From positions 1 through 64,000 of the forward strand of contig MU400581.1 of assembly GCA_022578965.1 (NCBI GenBank): a stretch of 64,000 bases of DNA, written 5' to 3'. The stretch comes from Xylaria sp. FL1777. Its lineage: Eukaryota; Ascomycota; Sordariomycetes; Xylariales; Xylariaceae. The translations under genes were made by a program, and so were the position numbers. This document shows positions 48,562 to 60,810 of the stretch, piece after piece. The notes beneath the pieces were generated by a model. That model saw only the letters and a list, made by a program, of their open reading frames with translations, did not search any database and was not told the DNA's origin. Numbering within the stretch: position 1 is the stretch's first letter; each line of letters starts with the position of its first letter.

Positions 48562-50693
48562 CATGTCTACCTTTTTGCCTCCCTTAGTAGCTACTTAGAG
48601 TTGATAATTGGTCTTTTTATGTTATGCATACTACCTATGAATAATAACTACGGTGTACTTTAGTGTTGTAGGTATTTTTGTAAAAGCAAGAAACCAAGAA
48701 ATGTGTATAAAAATAAAGGTAACAACAAGAAGTTCTAGTGTACGCATTAAATAAGTTAGAGCAACATTCATCCATCAACTCTCTCTCTTTCGCAATCTTG
48801 AAATGGTAGGTTTGTAAGGTACCTGTGTACAGTATACCCTTATTATTCTTCCTTGTAGGTACTTTCACTACCTCCTCTGCTACCGCCCCCCAATGGGCTC
48901 CGCTTCCTCCTGGACGCGCATCAAAAGTCAGGCCACAATTCCCAATTCTGCCACACTCCATAAGAATCATGCTCATCATGCTCATCACTAGCGATGCTCG
49001 AGTCGGCCCTCCACCACTCTGTCGTCCATGTTTCCCCACCTAATTGGCTGCTCGATCCTGTGCATGGTGTATTTCGGCGATGTTTTGATGAGAAAATAGC
49101 ATGTGCATCATCGAGTTTTCCACAATTCCGCGCTTGACCGAGTTCCTAAGAGATCCGGCCCCCTCTTACCGCAGCTGGGTCAGTACATACATATATACTA
49201 CACTGTTAGCGAGCAACAGATGTCTGACGGCCACCACCTCCCTTGCTGTCAGAGTGCGAGATGTAATGTAGGTAGTCTATATTACATAGGTAGTATACAT
49301 ATACCATATACATGTAGGTAGTGTAGGTACCAGTTAAAAAAGCATGGACCGAGTGCATGGATGTGTGCCTGGGTATACTACGCATACTGACATGTACAGG
49401 TGTATACCGCTTTTATACTCCCACTTATACGTATAATTCATGTGTTATACACGTACCTACCTAGCTGCCCTAGACGTAGCACTACACTAGTGTAAGTTGT
49501 TGCATGTAGTATACCTGGGCTGGCAAGGGAGTGTGTGTGTTGGTGGCCGATTGCTGGCTGTCTACCTTGGAATCTTGCCCCAGGCGTTACCTAGTTGCAT
49601 TTCATCCTGTCAAATTACGATACTTCTTCCGCAGAAAGGTCTGATACTACCTCCTAACTGCTCCTCGATTCCCCCGGGCTATCCTCTTGCGCTCTTCCCC
49701 GTCCAGGTGAAATATTTCCCCCGTCCACACTGGTCTAGACGCCCACCCCAAGCGTTCCCGGAATTCTCGATGTATACCTGCCCTGCTATTGCCTAGGTTG
49801 GTATCTCTAACCGCAACGCAATCCCGTGCAACAGAGAACGCGAGCCCTGTCGATATACAGTATACCCGTGTTGTATACAGAGACTGAGTACGCATGCTCT
49901 GCTACATAACAGCCGGCTTGAGTTGACCCCTAATTAGCCCACAATCCTCCAGTCCGTCGTCCTTTACCTCCCACCTGTCCTATACACCGTCCCTGGACAC
50001 TACGTGCCGCACCGGTGCCCATTAGCTTGTATCTGACTACACTGGCCAAGCATCGCGTTCCCGCTGCCGCCACAGAGTCAGGCCATTTTCGTGTTCGCTT
50101 CTCCCAGTGTCGGGCGGTCTCGGCCATTGTGCTATGGTATCGGCCGTGCAAGGTGCAAAGATCCTTTGGAAAGTCCCTGATGATACTGGATTCTCTACGT
50201 GAGCTGGCGATTACTATCCCCTAACCGATCTCGAAGATCATACCCCTCCATCAACTGATCCGAATTCCCCCGTTTATCTAAAGTTATCGTGCCTACAAGA
50301 AGAGACCGGGTGCTCCTCGTCCAAGGCAAGGGATTCTCCTCAACATCAGATGTTCCGGACCCAACTATAGCTTATTCGCCACAACACCACAACAATCCAC
50401 TAATACTGGTGGTGTGTCTACATTGTAGGACACACAAAAAGACACCTCGCCTGTCTGACATAATCGACAACAACCATACCTCGTCAAATTTTATTGTTTG
50501 CTTTTTATTCCGTCAAGACGCCAAGCTGAGAGGACGGCAACTCTCTCAACTGTATACAAGCAGCCCGTGTCGGCCGTCACTTCTCACATCTTCCAGACTT
50601 ATACGCCCCACCGATTCTACCTTGCAGCACATCGAATTGGAGATTCAGTGGCCGGGCCTAACGGTCTTCTCTTAACGTGTCAGGAGAGTCGTC

Positions 50694-52272
50694 ATGGATG
50701 CACGTGTTATGCAAGACATCGACGGCTATTCCTCTTCCTGTGTTAATGTAAGTTTGGCTCATCATTATACGCCCGCTCGAATAACTGGTAGAGTGCTCCC
50801 CCGGACTATTTAGTTGTTGACATAGAATAGGGTCCCGAGACCTTCTTCGACAACTCCGCAGACTTTACTCAGCAATTTGCATCGACCAACTTCTGGGATA
50901 CTCTTGACGACTCATCTACGTCAAGCTTCGTGAACTCAGCGGCGGCTTCCGTCTCGCGGCAGACACCAAGCACTACAGCGAATTCGCCAGCTTCTCATAC
51001 ATCTTCTGAGTTACCGAGTAAACCGAGCTACCAGTCCCACAAACACAGCATTCCTGGGAAATCTGGGCCAAAGAAGCGGAGGTGTTCAGAAGAATCGAAG
51101 ACATCGAGGGTTATCCAAGATCCGTCCGCACTTGATTGCTCCGACTACTGGCTTCGCTTTGACAGTGACAACGAAAGCTTAGATCAGTTCTTGGACTACA
51201 GCTCGCAGGACACCAAGCACGTAGGTCCCTTTTGTTCTGCATCTACGTGTGGTGGAGAAAAGGGGACGGATGCCAGCTTTTCATTGAACTTCGCTGAGTC
51301 TTTCGCTGATGCACAGGTCAGGTCGCTGAGTCTAAGCCGTCCTCTCTCAAAGACAAGCACGGTCGGGACGACCGGCGACGCCAACAAAGTGGCTCTACCG
51401 CCAGTGACAAACGAGCTCATCGACGATAGCGCTTTAGATCAAGCGCTCTCAGATGATGATGATCTATTTTCCATGGCTCTAGCTCACGAACTAGGAAAGG
51501 CAACAACTAGCGCACCAGCACCAGCAACAGAGCCTCAAGAGAGGCTTTATTCTACTCCCTTAAGCTGGGAACAGCCACGCCCTGGTTACCATATGAATTA
51601 CGTGAATACAACAAATATGCCTATCGGCGACGCAGAGCGCCAGCGCCTTCTGGCGATTGCTCTGGGCACAGGACAAGCACCAGCGCAGCAAACATCTCGG
51701 CCGCCAGCAGTGGCGGACTTCCACTTCGAGATGACCCAGAGTCCTTCGGATTCAACAAGCAATACTCCAGAACCAAAACCTCGCAATGCGACAGCAAGAC
51801 CGGCTGTGCCTTCGCGAAAGAACTCGTCAGAGACGGGAGAAAAACCAAAGGAAAAGCCAAAGAACAGTGAACGAGCAGCACACAACGATATTGAGAGGAA
51901 ATATCGCACAAATCTAAAAGACAAAATCGCCGAACTACGCGACGCGATACCATCACTACGCGCCATACCAGAGGATGACGATCCAAACTCACCAGCTGGC
52001 TCGTCGAGGACGGCACCCAAGGTTAGCAAGGTATTTTTTGCACCGTCCACCACTTATGCGGCTTTGCATGTTAATCAACTCCTCAGGGCACGGTCCTAAC
52101 TAAGGCAACCGAGTACATCCATCAACTAGAACGACGAAACCGCTCAGTTGCGCAGAAGAACGAAGAGTTAGCCCGAAGACTTCAAGCGTTCGAGCAACTT
52201 GTTGGTGCACCCCCTGGTTCCAACTGGCGACCTCAAGGATACGGAGGCCCAGTATACAACCAACGCTTCTAA
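50694..52272 (+). CDS. bHLH transcription factor, SREBP-like basic region
   Basis: 479 aa in three exons (50694-50747, 50831-52030, 52087-52272). The N-terminal 300 residues are Ser/Thr/Pro-rich and acidic in places (SDDDDLF), as in activation regions. The bHLH domain starts near residue 375: AAHNDIERKYRTNL with Tyr where most bHLH proteins have Arg, then helix 1 and loop, and helix 2 (GTVLTKATEYIHQLE), which is completed across the last intron. A short leucine-zipper-like tail follows. The Tyr is a known mark of SREBP-type proteins. No membrane segment follows, so it is not a full membrane-bound SREBP. It lies on the PKS strand but 6.9 kb away, and is probably a conserved flanking gene. Confidence 0.85.
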
Positions 52273-53186
52273 CGAGAAGATGAGCTAATCTTTCTCATCG
52301 ACTTCATCCTCTCTCAACACAAACTTGATGCATTTATATCTACCAGATGCTGAAAGTTTTTGATCTATTGCATTTATCGGCGCTTTCACGGCAGAGGACT
52401 TCCGGGGAAAAAACAAAAAGGGCGGATCATAGGTGCTGTACGCAGACACACTCATCTCAAAATCTCACGAAGGCATGAATAATGAAACTGGTTCGGGAGG
52501 AAAGAAAAGTCGATTCTAGACTACCATATTATCCTGCATATTCTCCTTCCCTTTCCGGTTTACTCTTGTCATGCTTTCTGCTTTCTGATCAATACACCAT
52601 GAAAATATGGCGGCGAAATTAGCATAATGCACGGATGGAAGAAAGACTGGGGTGGATTGTTTCTTTTCTGTTTCATTTGTCTCCTCCCTTGTATATGATA
52701 CCACCGCTTCGCTTCAGAGGTCTGCCTGAGCACATACCTTGACATCCATGAAACACAAATCAATCAAATGGATTATATCAACCATATATATTGAGTTGAT
52801 CGAGAGAATCCAACAGACTAGAGCTAGATGTTAATGGCTTTGTGGCTGGCACATGGAGCTTTACTTATACGAGCTATTAATTAGTTAAATCGCAAAATTC
52901 ATACAAGATGCTTCGCGGAGCATTTTTGGTATCATCTTTCTTTTTTTTGCTTCCGAGTATTCGTATTAACATTGATCCTTCTCAGTGAATATCTACCATT
53001 ATGCAGGCGATGACGGCAGAGTGACCTGGGAACAACCACAGGTACAGTATTTCTTACTGTACGTCTACTCTGTCATATTCTAGTTACATATATGCATACA
53101 ATAATTCATACATAGTATTTCGAAATCTGACATCTCTCTATATCTTAGTTCGATAACAATTGTCATGGTCGTGAAGAAAGAAGCAT
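52273..53186. other. Intergenic region
   Basis: About 910 bp between the convergent bHLH and peptidase genes. Moderately AT-rich; nothing specific is recognised. Confidence 0.45.
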
Positions 53187-54722
53187 TTAGCCTCGTAACG
53201 CCTCGATATCCTCAATCTCCTTGACTGCCTCAGTAGTGAGATTCAAAGGATGAGTTTCACCCACAGCAATGCTATCCTCGATACGTACGGCCATGCCACG
53301 GAAATGCCGAGGGAACCGCTCGTCGTCGGGCACATACACGCCCGGCTCGATCGTGACGCAGTGGCCATTTTTCAGGGGTACGTGGCGCGGGTACCCCGGC
53401 ACGTCGTGGACGTCGAGTCCGACGTAGTGGCCTAGATGGTGCGGGAACAGCACCTCCATGGCGTTCCCGGCGAGGTTAAAACCAAGATGTTCGAGCTCCT
53501 CGCGCAGCGAGCGCTCCGTGATGCTGTGCAGAATGTCGAGCGAGAAGTCCACGTTCTCGCGGCAGAGCGAGACCGCCGAGCGCTGGGTTCGGAGGACGGC
53601 GTCGTACAGATCCCGCTGCGCGGGGCTGAATTTCCCCGACACGGGCCACGTGCGCGTGATGTCGGTGATGTAGGTGCCGTACTCGCCGCCCGCGTCCACG
53701 AGCACCATATCCTCGGGCTTCAGCCGCGCGTTGTTCTGCACGTAGTGGATCAGCGTGCCCCTCGGTCCGCCGGCCACCACGGGGATGTACGCCTGCCCGT
53801 CGAGCCCCGACGTCTGGTAGCTGTACTCCAGGAACGCCGCGATGTCCTTCTCGGTCGTCCACGAGCCCCGCATCGCGGCCGTGAGGGCGCGGCCCGAGTC
53901 CCGACCCGCCCGCCGCATGTTGGCGATCTCCGCGGGCGATTTTATGGCCCGCAGAGGATTGATGTGCGGCTTCAGTGGGCTGAACGACGAACCGTGCGGC
54001 GCGGCGAGCTTCATCGTGTTCCCGAACGACGTCTCCACGCCGCCCTTGGCGAGCTCGGCGTCGGTGAAGATCGCCTTAACGCCCTTCAGCGCGGCGGTCA
54101 GCAGCTTGACGGTGTCCCCGATGTCGCCGGCCTCGTCCGCATTCCACACGTCCCGCGCGGCGTCGACGCCGCTCCACGGCCCGTTCCACGACTCGCTTCG
54201 CGGGTCCTTGGGCCGGCAGAAGAGGTGGAAGGTGTAGTCGCCCACCGCCTCGCCCGTCTTCCGCAGCACCGCGAGCGACTCCGGCTCGCTGAACCCCGTC
54301 AGGTACAGGAAGTTGGTCTCCTGCCGGAAGGCGTGGAACACGGCGCCGCTCCGGTACAGGAGGTCCGCGGACCGCAGGACCACGGCGGAGTCGGTCGGCA
54401 GTACAGAGCATAGCGCCGCCCGCCGCTCGTGGTACTCCTTTGCCGTTATCCCCGGCGTCAGCTCGCCCCGTTTGAGGAGGTGCGGGTGTGTTTCGTGGAC
54501 GGGCTGGCCGAAGAGCTGCTGTGAGGCGTGGACCGCGGTCGAATAGGCGTGGTGGTTGGCGCTACATGGTTTCGGCGTTCGCCGGGATTGGAGTGGAGAG
54601 GGTCGTCGTGGGAGGGGTTGAGAGGTCGAAATTGGTCTCGATTGGGAACATGATGGATGGGTTTGTTGTTGTTGTTCAAGGCATTTCTTGAGATGCCGTA
54701 TTGGCAGTCGGCTTAGTTTCAT
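53187..54722 (-). CDS. icp55: Intermediate cleaving peptidase 55 (Icp55), M24 aminopeptidase P family
   Basis: 511 aa, single exon. Icp55 trims one residue from many mitochondrial proteins after presequence removal. The N-terminus is basic and rich in Arg, Ser and Gln without acidic residues, as in a matrix-targeting signal (MKLSRLPIRHLKK). The amidopeptidase N domain begins near residue 85 (GQPVHETHPHLLKRGELTPGI), and the pita-bread catalytic domain near 270. Metal ligands are Asp in VDAGGEYGTYITDITRTWP (two Asp), His in HHLGHYVGLD, and Glu in TIEPGVY and RIEDS. The gene is GC-rich, which creates long antisense open frames that should be ignored. It is a housekeeping gene. Confidence 0.93.
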   Translation of the reverse strand: MKLSRLPIRHLKKCLEQQQQTHPSCSQSRPISTSQPLPRRPSPLQSRRTPKPCSANHHAYSTAVHASQQLFGQPVHETHPHLLKRGELTPGITAKEYHERRAALCSVLPTDSAVVLRSADLLYRSGAVFHAFRQETNFLYLTGFSEPESLAVLRKTGEAVGDYTFHLFCRPKDPRSESWNGPWSGVDAARDVWNADEAGDIGDTVKLLTAALKGVKAIFTDAELAKGGVETSFGNTMKLAAPHGSSFSPLKPHINPLRAIKSPAEIANMRRAGRDSGRALTAAMRGSWTTEKDIAAFLEYSYQTSGLDGQAYIPVVAGGPRGTLIHYVQNNARLKPEDMVLVDAGGEYGTYITDITRTWPVSGKFSPAQRDLYDAVLRTQRSAVSLCRENVDFSLDILHSITERSLREELEHLGFNLAGNAMEVLFPHHLGHYVGLDVHDVPGYPRHVPLKNGHCVTIEPGVYVPDDERFPRHFRGMAVRIEDSIAVGETHPLNLTTEAVKEIEDIEALRG

Positions 54723-55818
54723 GACGAGTCTGTGAAGGATGGGAGGGGGGGGGTTATAATGATGGCCCTCTTTGCGTCATGATATGATAAGATAAAATAC
54801 CCAAATCGTGAGATATAACGAATGGATGGCCGGTAATTGATGATCCACACACTTCAATACTTGGAAATTGCGTTTCAAGGAGTAAGTGCGTCAACAAGAT
54901 TAGTCCGTGTACCAAGATTCGAATGATAGGCTGTGGTGGTCTTTATACGGTGTGGATGTTGAGGCGGAAGATGACGGGCATTTGTCCTCCCAGAGTTTTT
55001 TCTAGAATAGTAAGAAAAAGTTCCGAGACATTACCCAAACGGGCAGTAAGCTTGGACGGTGCTGCGTCAAAGAGGAATGGCGCTAGATGGTTGCTGTGCA
55101 CCACCGTGCCACCACGCTGAACTGTTTGTTGTAGTGGGGTATGGCCGGGGCCTATGGCTGCTGGTTTGTTGTGTTATGGCCCTATTCGGATAGGCCAGTG
55201 GCGCTGTACCGTAGCGGTACCTGAGGGCCGCCAGTGCAGTGCGTGTGCCCCGTGCGCGCGCCGCCTTTTTCAGCGGCTGGGCGTGGAACTATTTGCGTGC
55301 TTACCAGAACAACCACTACCCAGATAGATTCCTTCACCTCATCCCTCTCCCTCTGGCTGAAGCTGCTACATTGTTTGTCTTCCAGTGCTCCGTGTTGGCG
55401 TGTTTCTCGCGGTTTTTGCGTCATTGGTTCTGATTAAGCTGTGCTGGAGTTTATTACAGGTCTCAATGTCCTCCTGACACCGGACCTAGCTCGCGTCGTG
55501 CCTCAATCCTGCCACGCTCTCTGGTCTCGCGTGTGCACTCGAGGTATGGAGCCCCTCCCATATGCCAGCCTCTCAACATCTCAACAGCCCAAACTACAAC
55601 CACTCTTTTCCCTCTCCTGCGGATCCAAGTCCTTCATTTTTAAGACTAACATTTATAGTTGTCGACTCCGTACCTGAGAGGTTGCTGTCGCCTCGGTACT
55701 AGTGTATGAAACTCGCCTGCACCTCGACCTCGGTCCAGCCTCCCACACTACCACGATTCTCCGATCCCACTCCGCGTCCTTCTACTCCTCCCACTGAGCA
55801 TGGTCAGAAGTTTATTAT
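54723..55818. other. Intergenic region
   Basis: About 1.1 kb between divergent Icp55 and Dbf4 genes, so it should hold both promoters. There is a G-run just before the Icp55 start (about 54744-54755). No gene is recognised. Confidence 0.45.
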
Positions 55819-57993
55819 ATGGCAGCGATATCCCTATCCCCGACTCCCATCAACTTTTCAGTTATGTCTGGTAGTAGGGTTCCTCTTGCTTCCAATCCGA
55901 ATGTAGCCAATTCGCCTCTACGAACTACTGCTCTTAAGCAGAAGCGTACCCTGGCTCAACTCCAGCGAGAAGAGCCTTATGGCCAGCCACCACCTGCAAA
56001 GAAGCTTGTTCTTGATGCCAGCACGCAGCGTGTAGTGAAGTCGCCGTCCCAACAACCACGCGTCTCCAAGAGCCAGATTCCCGTTCAATCCCGCCGTTCA
56101 ACTAATAATAATAATAATGCATCTGATACGAGGCTGGCGAAAGAGAGGGCTACTTCCCGTCACCAACAGGAAGCAGCCGCCATGCCTGACTACACTGAAA
56201 AGGATATTGAAGATATAATGAATTGGAAGAACCATCACCGTATCAGATTTCCGAAGTCGCTCTTCTACTTTGACCAAATTCCCAGCGATGTCGCCCACAG
56301 GATGAAAAGGCAGATAGCTGCACTTGGAGGTGTAAGTCCTCTATTCCAGGACACACCATGGTCCATGTCGTTCTTTGCTAATGTGAGGGTGTAGCGTGAC
56401 ACTGCGTTCTTCTCCGTGGACGTTACCCATGTCATCACGAGTCGAACGATTCCTACCGAAGACACCGCTGGCCGTGACAATGGCCACAGCGTGCCCGCCG
56501 AGAAGGAGGTCACACAGCCAGAACAAGACCAAACCGAGACCATTAACCCGTCTTTACTGACACGGTTTTCAAACCCCGCTACCAAGAGGAAGCTTTTCGA
56601 CGCAGATTTGCGTGCTCGTGCCCTAAGAGTACCCCCTCAGCCCATTGACCAGGGGTTGAGGATACCGAAAAAAGCTGTAGATATCTTGACACGGGCGAGG
56701 GACATGAAGAAGAAAATCTGGACCGTGGACAAACTGTTTCGAATAACGGCGTTGCTTCTCGAGACAGATCCCTACCGTTCTGCTGTTATGGCTTACGGAC
56801 GCCAAAAACACATCCAAGCCACACAAGTTGAATCTCGAGCCGCCGAGGATCGTAATTTGATACAGCTATTGCAAAAAGAGCGTGTGAATGGACCCTCTGA
56901 CCGGGACCCTACTGTTCTGGCTCGCGAGCTGGTCTACTTCAAGGGCCCGTATATCTACGTATACGACATTGAGGAGAAACAGAAGCCTATGATGGTGAAG
57001 GAGTACCCCAAGGCGCCCGACAGGTCAAAAGGCGAGTGGCCGCAGTTTCAGACTGCTGCTCTTGGTCGTTGCCCTTTTATCGAGGATTCAGAGGTGAGGG
57101 AAGCAAGAGAGGCAAAGGAGGCCAAAGAAGTGAAGCAAAAGGCGAGGGTTAGAGCCGAGAGTCAAGAGCCCGTGCGTGAGACTAAGCCGGTACTTCAGCG
57201 ACCCAGAATGGCCCCTCCTAAACCAGTCACCAGAAAACGGACACTGGGCGAGATGGAGTTCGGTCACAATCGCCAGTCCAGCGTAACTTCGGCAGACTTC
57301 CCAAGTCTTTCGCGCAGCTTTGGAAGGGAGAATATGGATTTCTCTCGCAAAGCATTCACAAGCTTCGCTGCAACTGGGCGTGTACTTGGCGGGGAGCCAG
57401 TAGCGTCTGGTGTACAGCCGTCCAATGTGACGTCGGCCATCAGGTCACAAATGATATCATCCACTGCTACTACACCTGGTGTGATTACCGGTTTGAGCAA
57501 GGAGGTTCATGGCCTTCAGCGTCAAGTTCTCAAATGGAATTCACAGGATCAAAGCTCTCGGCACACCACGGAGACCAGTTTCCGTGAGGACAACCTGTCC
57601 AAGCGCCCCCCAACCCTTAGTCGGACCTCGAGCCGTAAGCTGGAGCTCATTGATGAAAATGCTGAGGACAAGAAGGGAACCGACGATTCTCGATCAACTA
57701 AGCGACTCGCCCTTCGAAAGAAGCCGGGTGACTTAAAACCAGGGTACTGCGAGAATTGTGCCGACAAGTACCCTGATTTCGACGAGGTGAGACAAAGGGC
57801 ACATATCCACTTAGTTGTCTTACTAACTTGGCTGTAGCATATCGAGTCCCAAAAGCATCGTAAATTCGCTGATAACGATGACAACTGGGTGGAACTTGAC
57901 GACCTACTTGCACAGCTCGAACGTATACCAAAACGTCAGGCTTGGAAGTCTACGGCACCATGGAGTCAGGGCTTGGAGCATGATGTGTTTTAA
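55819..57993 (+). CDS. dbf4: Dbf4-type regulatory subunit of the Cdc7 S-phase kinase
   Basis: 686 aa in three exons (55819-56331, 56395-57786, 57838-57993). Dbf4 activates Cdc7 for replication origin firing in the nucleus. A BRCT-like motif N region (FDQIPSDVAHRMKRQIAALGG, then FFSVDVTHVITSR) is joined across the first intron. Motif M is near YFKGPYIYVYDIEEKQKPMMV. The C-terminal CCHH zinc finger reads CENCADKYPDFDE|HIESQKH across the last intron, a Dbf4 hallmark. The downstream ATG at 55864 (MSGSRVPL) may be the true start, because relatives often begin there. It is a housekeeping gene, helping to place the end of the accessory region. Confidence 0.9.
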
Positions 57994-59538
57994 CCTTGAC
58001 ATAACGATATGACTTCTACCTGTCGCAACCCCTTCAACTATCGTTTCAAAAACTCGCTAACCAGTCTTCCCTCTTCCAAACACAACGGACGTTTCCATTT
58101 CCTATTGTCCTTCAAAGCATTCGTGGGGCGATGATACCCAACTTCATCCATCACCGACTTCTATCCTCTTGTCTCGATCTCCAATTCATCCTCTCAAAAC
58201 GGCGAACTTGCTGATTCTGGTGCGGCATGGCATAGTACTGGAGCATTTAGTCCTACTTTCTCTCTTTGTCCAACATTTGGTCCGTGTGCATACTTCGATG
58301 CGACGCATTGGCGGCGAAAGTGGTGTAACGTGTATATTTTATTTGGGACTTTATTTAGTAGGGGGAGACTCGCTTGTGCGTGTGCCGATGACTTTCCCAC
58401 ATCGCCATGCGAACACGTGGGGTCGATCGGCAACAGTTACCCGATTGAAATGTTTTCCAATCGGGGTTACAGTACAGTATGATGAACCAAGCGACTGCAG
58501 GTATATATCTCAAGATTACCAAGCTGCGCATGTGTATAAGCTGCATAGTACGAGATGACAATCAAATAGATGCAAATCTGATCATGATTCGCATAGAACA
58601 CAGAGCACTTGTTTACGAGCGACAGGAACCACCGTGATTGTCACTTATTGCCCTTTCTTGCCTCGTAGAGCCTAGATGCCTTATTCTTGCATAAATCCCA
58701 CTAGAGAGTTAAGCAACTAGAACATTTCTGTCTACTCGAGCTGTTAAGAGAGCCTCCGCTAACTCGTCGCAGGGGCGGTCTCAGGGGGTTCTTTTCTCCT
58801 GGGAACCCCTATCTCTAGTAAGTGGCTGACAAGGTCTTCCGACTCAAAATTCGTCCTAGCAATCTACTGAACATGCCTCGTTAGGTCGATGGTGTTGCTA
58901 AATCAGTCTTGTGCTAACCTATTTTATACTGCGGTAGGTGTTGAAATCTAGCCTAGGATATGTATGAAGCTAAAGATATGATCTAGTAGATGGTAGTTGG
59001 TCCATGTAGGTGGAAGTAGGCAAGGAAATCAGCCATAAGGACGACGAAGGAAAAGTGTAGCTGTTCTTCGATTGTCGACCCCGCCATCCATAGCGAAGGG
59101 TAAGTATCTCTGGTCCGTTGCCTCACAAGTCGATAGACGCTCTAGAGAAAACCGACAAATTAAAGTGAGTAAGCTATCAGGAAGTGAAGTAGTGATGGTG
59201 AGTGGAGGAGACGGAGAGGAGAGGTTTCCATCGGATAAATCTAAAATCATATCGCCTATAATTGGCTATCATATCTCTAAAACTCTCATCTCTTATAATC
59301 ACAATCAAATCGCAAAGTCAATTTTGCTGCCTGAAATTGCAGGCAGAAAGCCGAAATATTTAAAATGTGTCGTAGCCTGTTTAATCTCCTCAGATCCAGA
59401 TTCGACAATGTGATATAAGGATCCTTGGTAGGTTAACAATTAATAGGACTATCTATCTAGTGTATTTCTATCCGCAGTCTTTCTATCCCAGGCTTGAAAT
59501 CTTCAAGGTTATTCTGTATCCTGTCTAGCGTCTGTCAC
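57994..59538. other. Intergenic region
   Basis: About 1.5 kb between two convergent genes. The frames of 113-129 residues at 58169-58558 and 59072-59413 show no family resemblance and are probably chance. Confidence 0.45.
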
Positions 59539-60810
59539 TTAGAATGAAAGCCCATTCTCCTGATAATACTTAAGGAAGGATGGGTGATCAACCGTAAAAT
59601 CAGAGCCGTCAAATGCCGGATCGGCTACAGTAAAAGCCACAGATGCAATCGCCTTAGGTGGGTAGATCAAGGTGCTGTTGATGAATCGCTTCATATTCTT
59701 CGCCTCATCACCACGGTACCCAACAGTAGCCTCCCAGCCTTTATAGACAATGGCACCTGCGCCACCGAGATCAAGGCAGCACTGATATGCGGGCTGCGAG
59801 TATGGAACCGTAGCAATGCCCAGTAGTTCTGCCGCGGCATTGTTGCCTGCAAATATGCCGAGAGGAATGGCGTGTTGGCAGGACATCTTGGCGTAATGGC
59901 CCTTATCGTCAGCCTCAGCGAGTGATGCGTCTCCAGTTGCGAAGACGTCTTTAGCCGATGGCACGCGTAGGTCCTTGTCGACGTAGAGACGTCCGACCGC
60001 GTCCCTCTTGTCTGACACTTGTTTGGTTAGCGGAGTTGCCGCCAGACCAGCTGTCCAAACTGCAGTAAGCGCCTCGATGCGCTCGCCCGAGGACAGTGTC
60101 ACTCCTTCAGCGTCAATGCTGACGACACTGGGGCCCAGTCTAGTCTCGGCCTTCACATCTTCGAGTGCTTTGGCGATATGGGGGCGAGGTGCTGTCCCTA
60201 GCTCAGGACCGATGTCTTGTCTCCGGTCTACAACGATGACTCGGACATTTGCCTCCTCGCCAAGAATTCCCCGCAAACGGCCAGGAAGCTCAGTGGCGAG
60301 CTCGATTCCTGTGAACCCGCCACCACACACCACGACGGTGTTCCGGGCTATGCTGGGAGGCTTTGAAGCGAGGTTGTGTAGATGTCTCTCGAGCTTGACG
60401 GCGTCCTCCAACTGGTCAACGGAAAAGGCGAAATCGCTGATCCCCGGGATGGCAGGCTGGACAACCCGGCTACCAGCTGCGAGGATGAGTTTCTCGTAAG
60501 GTACAGTAGATCGCACCCCGGCGCGATCTACCATCTCGATCTCGTGGTCTGCGGTGCGGATGGTATCAACAATACCGTAGACAAAACGAACACCGCAGAC
60601 ACGGTACAACTCCTCGACTGAAGTGCTCATGGCTGCTGGGTTGGTTTCGTAGAGTCTCGGTCGTACCACTAGATTCGCATCAGGTGCGATCACTGAGACC
60701 TCGATGTCGGCGGTGGCCTTCTCGGCATTCGAGCTGATCAGGCGACGCGCGGACAAGGCAGCCCATAGGCCTGCAAATCCCGAACCGACGATGACTATTC
60801 TTTGAGGCAT
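59539..60810 (-). CDS. AIF/FSP1-like NAD(P)H:quinone-type FAD oxidoreductase
   Basis: 423 aa, single exon. It belongs to the pyridine nucleotide-disulphide oxidoreductase fold. The FAD motif GSGFAG lies at residue 9, the second dinucleotide motif GGGFTGIELATEL near residue 165, the FAD-contact motif ATGD near 295, and a C-terminal dimerisation-type region follows. There is no CxxC redox pair, so a disulfide reductase role is unlikely; type-II NADH dehydrogenase or FSP1-like quinone reduction is more plausible. It has no targeting peptide and no transmembrane helix. The electron acceptor is not evident. Confidence 0.85.
   Translation of the reverse strand: MPQRIVIVGSGFAGLWAALSARRLISSNAEKATADIEVSVIAPDANLVVRPRLYETNPAAMSTSVEELYRVCGVRFVYGIVDTIRTADHEIEMVDRAGVRSTVPYEKLILAAGSRVVQPAIPGISDFAFSVDQLEDAVKLERHLHNLASKPPSIARNTVVVCGGGFTGIELATELPGRLRGILGEEANVRVIVVDRRQDIGPELGTAPRPHIAKALEDVKAETRLGPSVVSIDAEGVTLSSGERIEALTAVWTAGLAATPLTKQVSDKRDAVGRLYVDKDLRVPSAKDVFATGDASLAEADDKGHYAKMSCQHAIPLGIFAGNNAAAELLGIATVPYSQPAYQCCLDLGGAGAIVYKGWEATVGYRGDEAKNMKRFINSTLIYPPKAIASVAFTVADPAFDGSDFTVDHPSFLKYYQENGLSF

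Larger units (their letters stand above)
43775..50693. other. 7-kb gene-poor flank right of the PKS
   Basis: No gene is supported over 6.9 kb. The part 44030-44400 is AT-rich. From about 45.2 to 49.5 kb the sequence is full of TACCTAGGTA and GGTACCTA words. A TAAG microsatellite lies at 48464-48560 and a short GA/GT run near 46963-46990. All open frames are below 140 residues and resemble nothing I know. It separates the biosynthetic genes from ordinary chromosomal genes. Confidence 0.55.

Noticed and set aside
53436..54413. 325-residue plus-strand open frame
   Set aside because: It lies antisense to Icp55, whose protein has clear family motifs. The frame is an Arg/Val/Pro-rich shadow caused by high GC.
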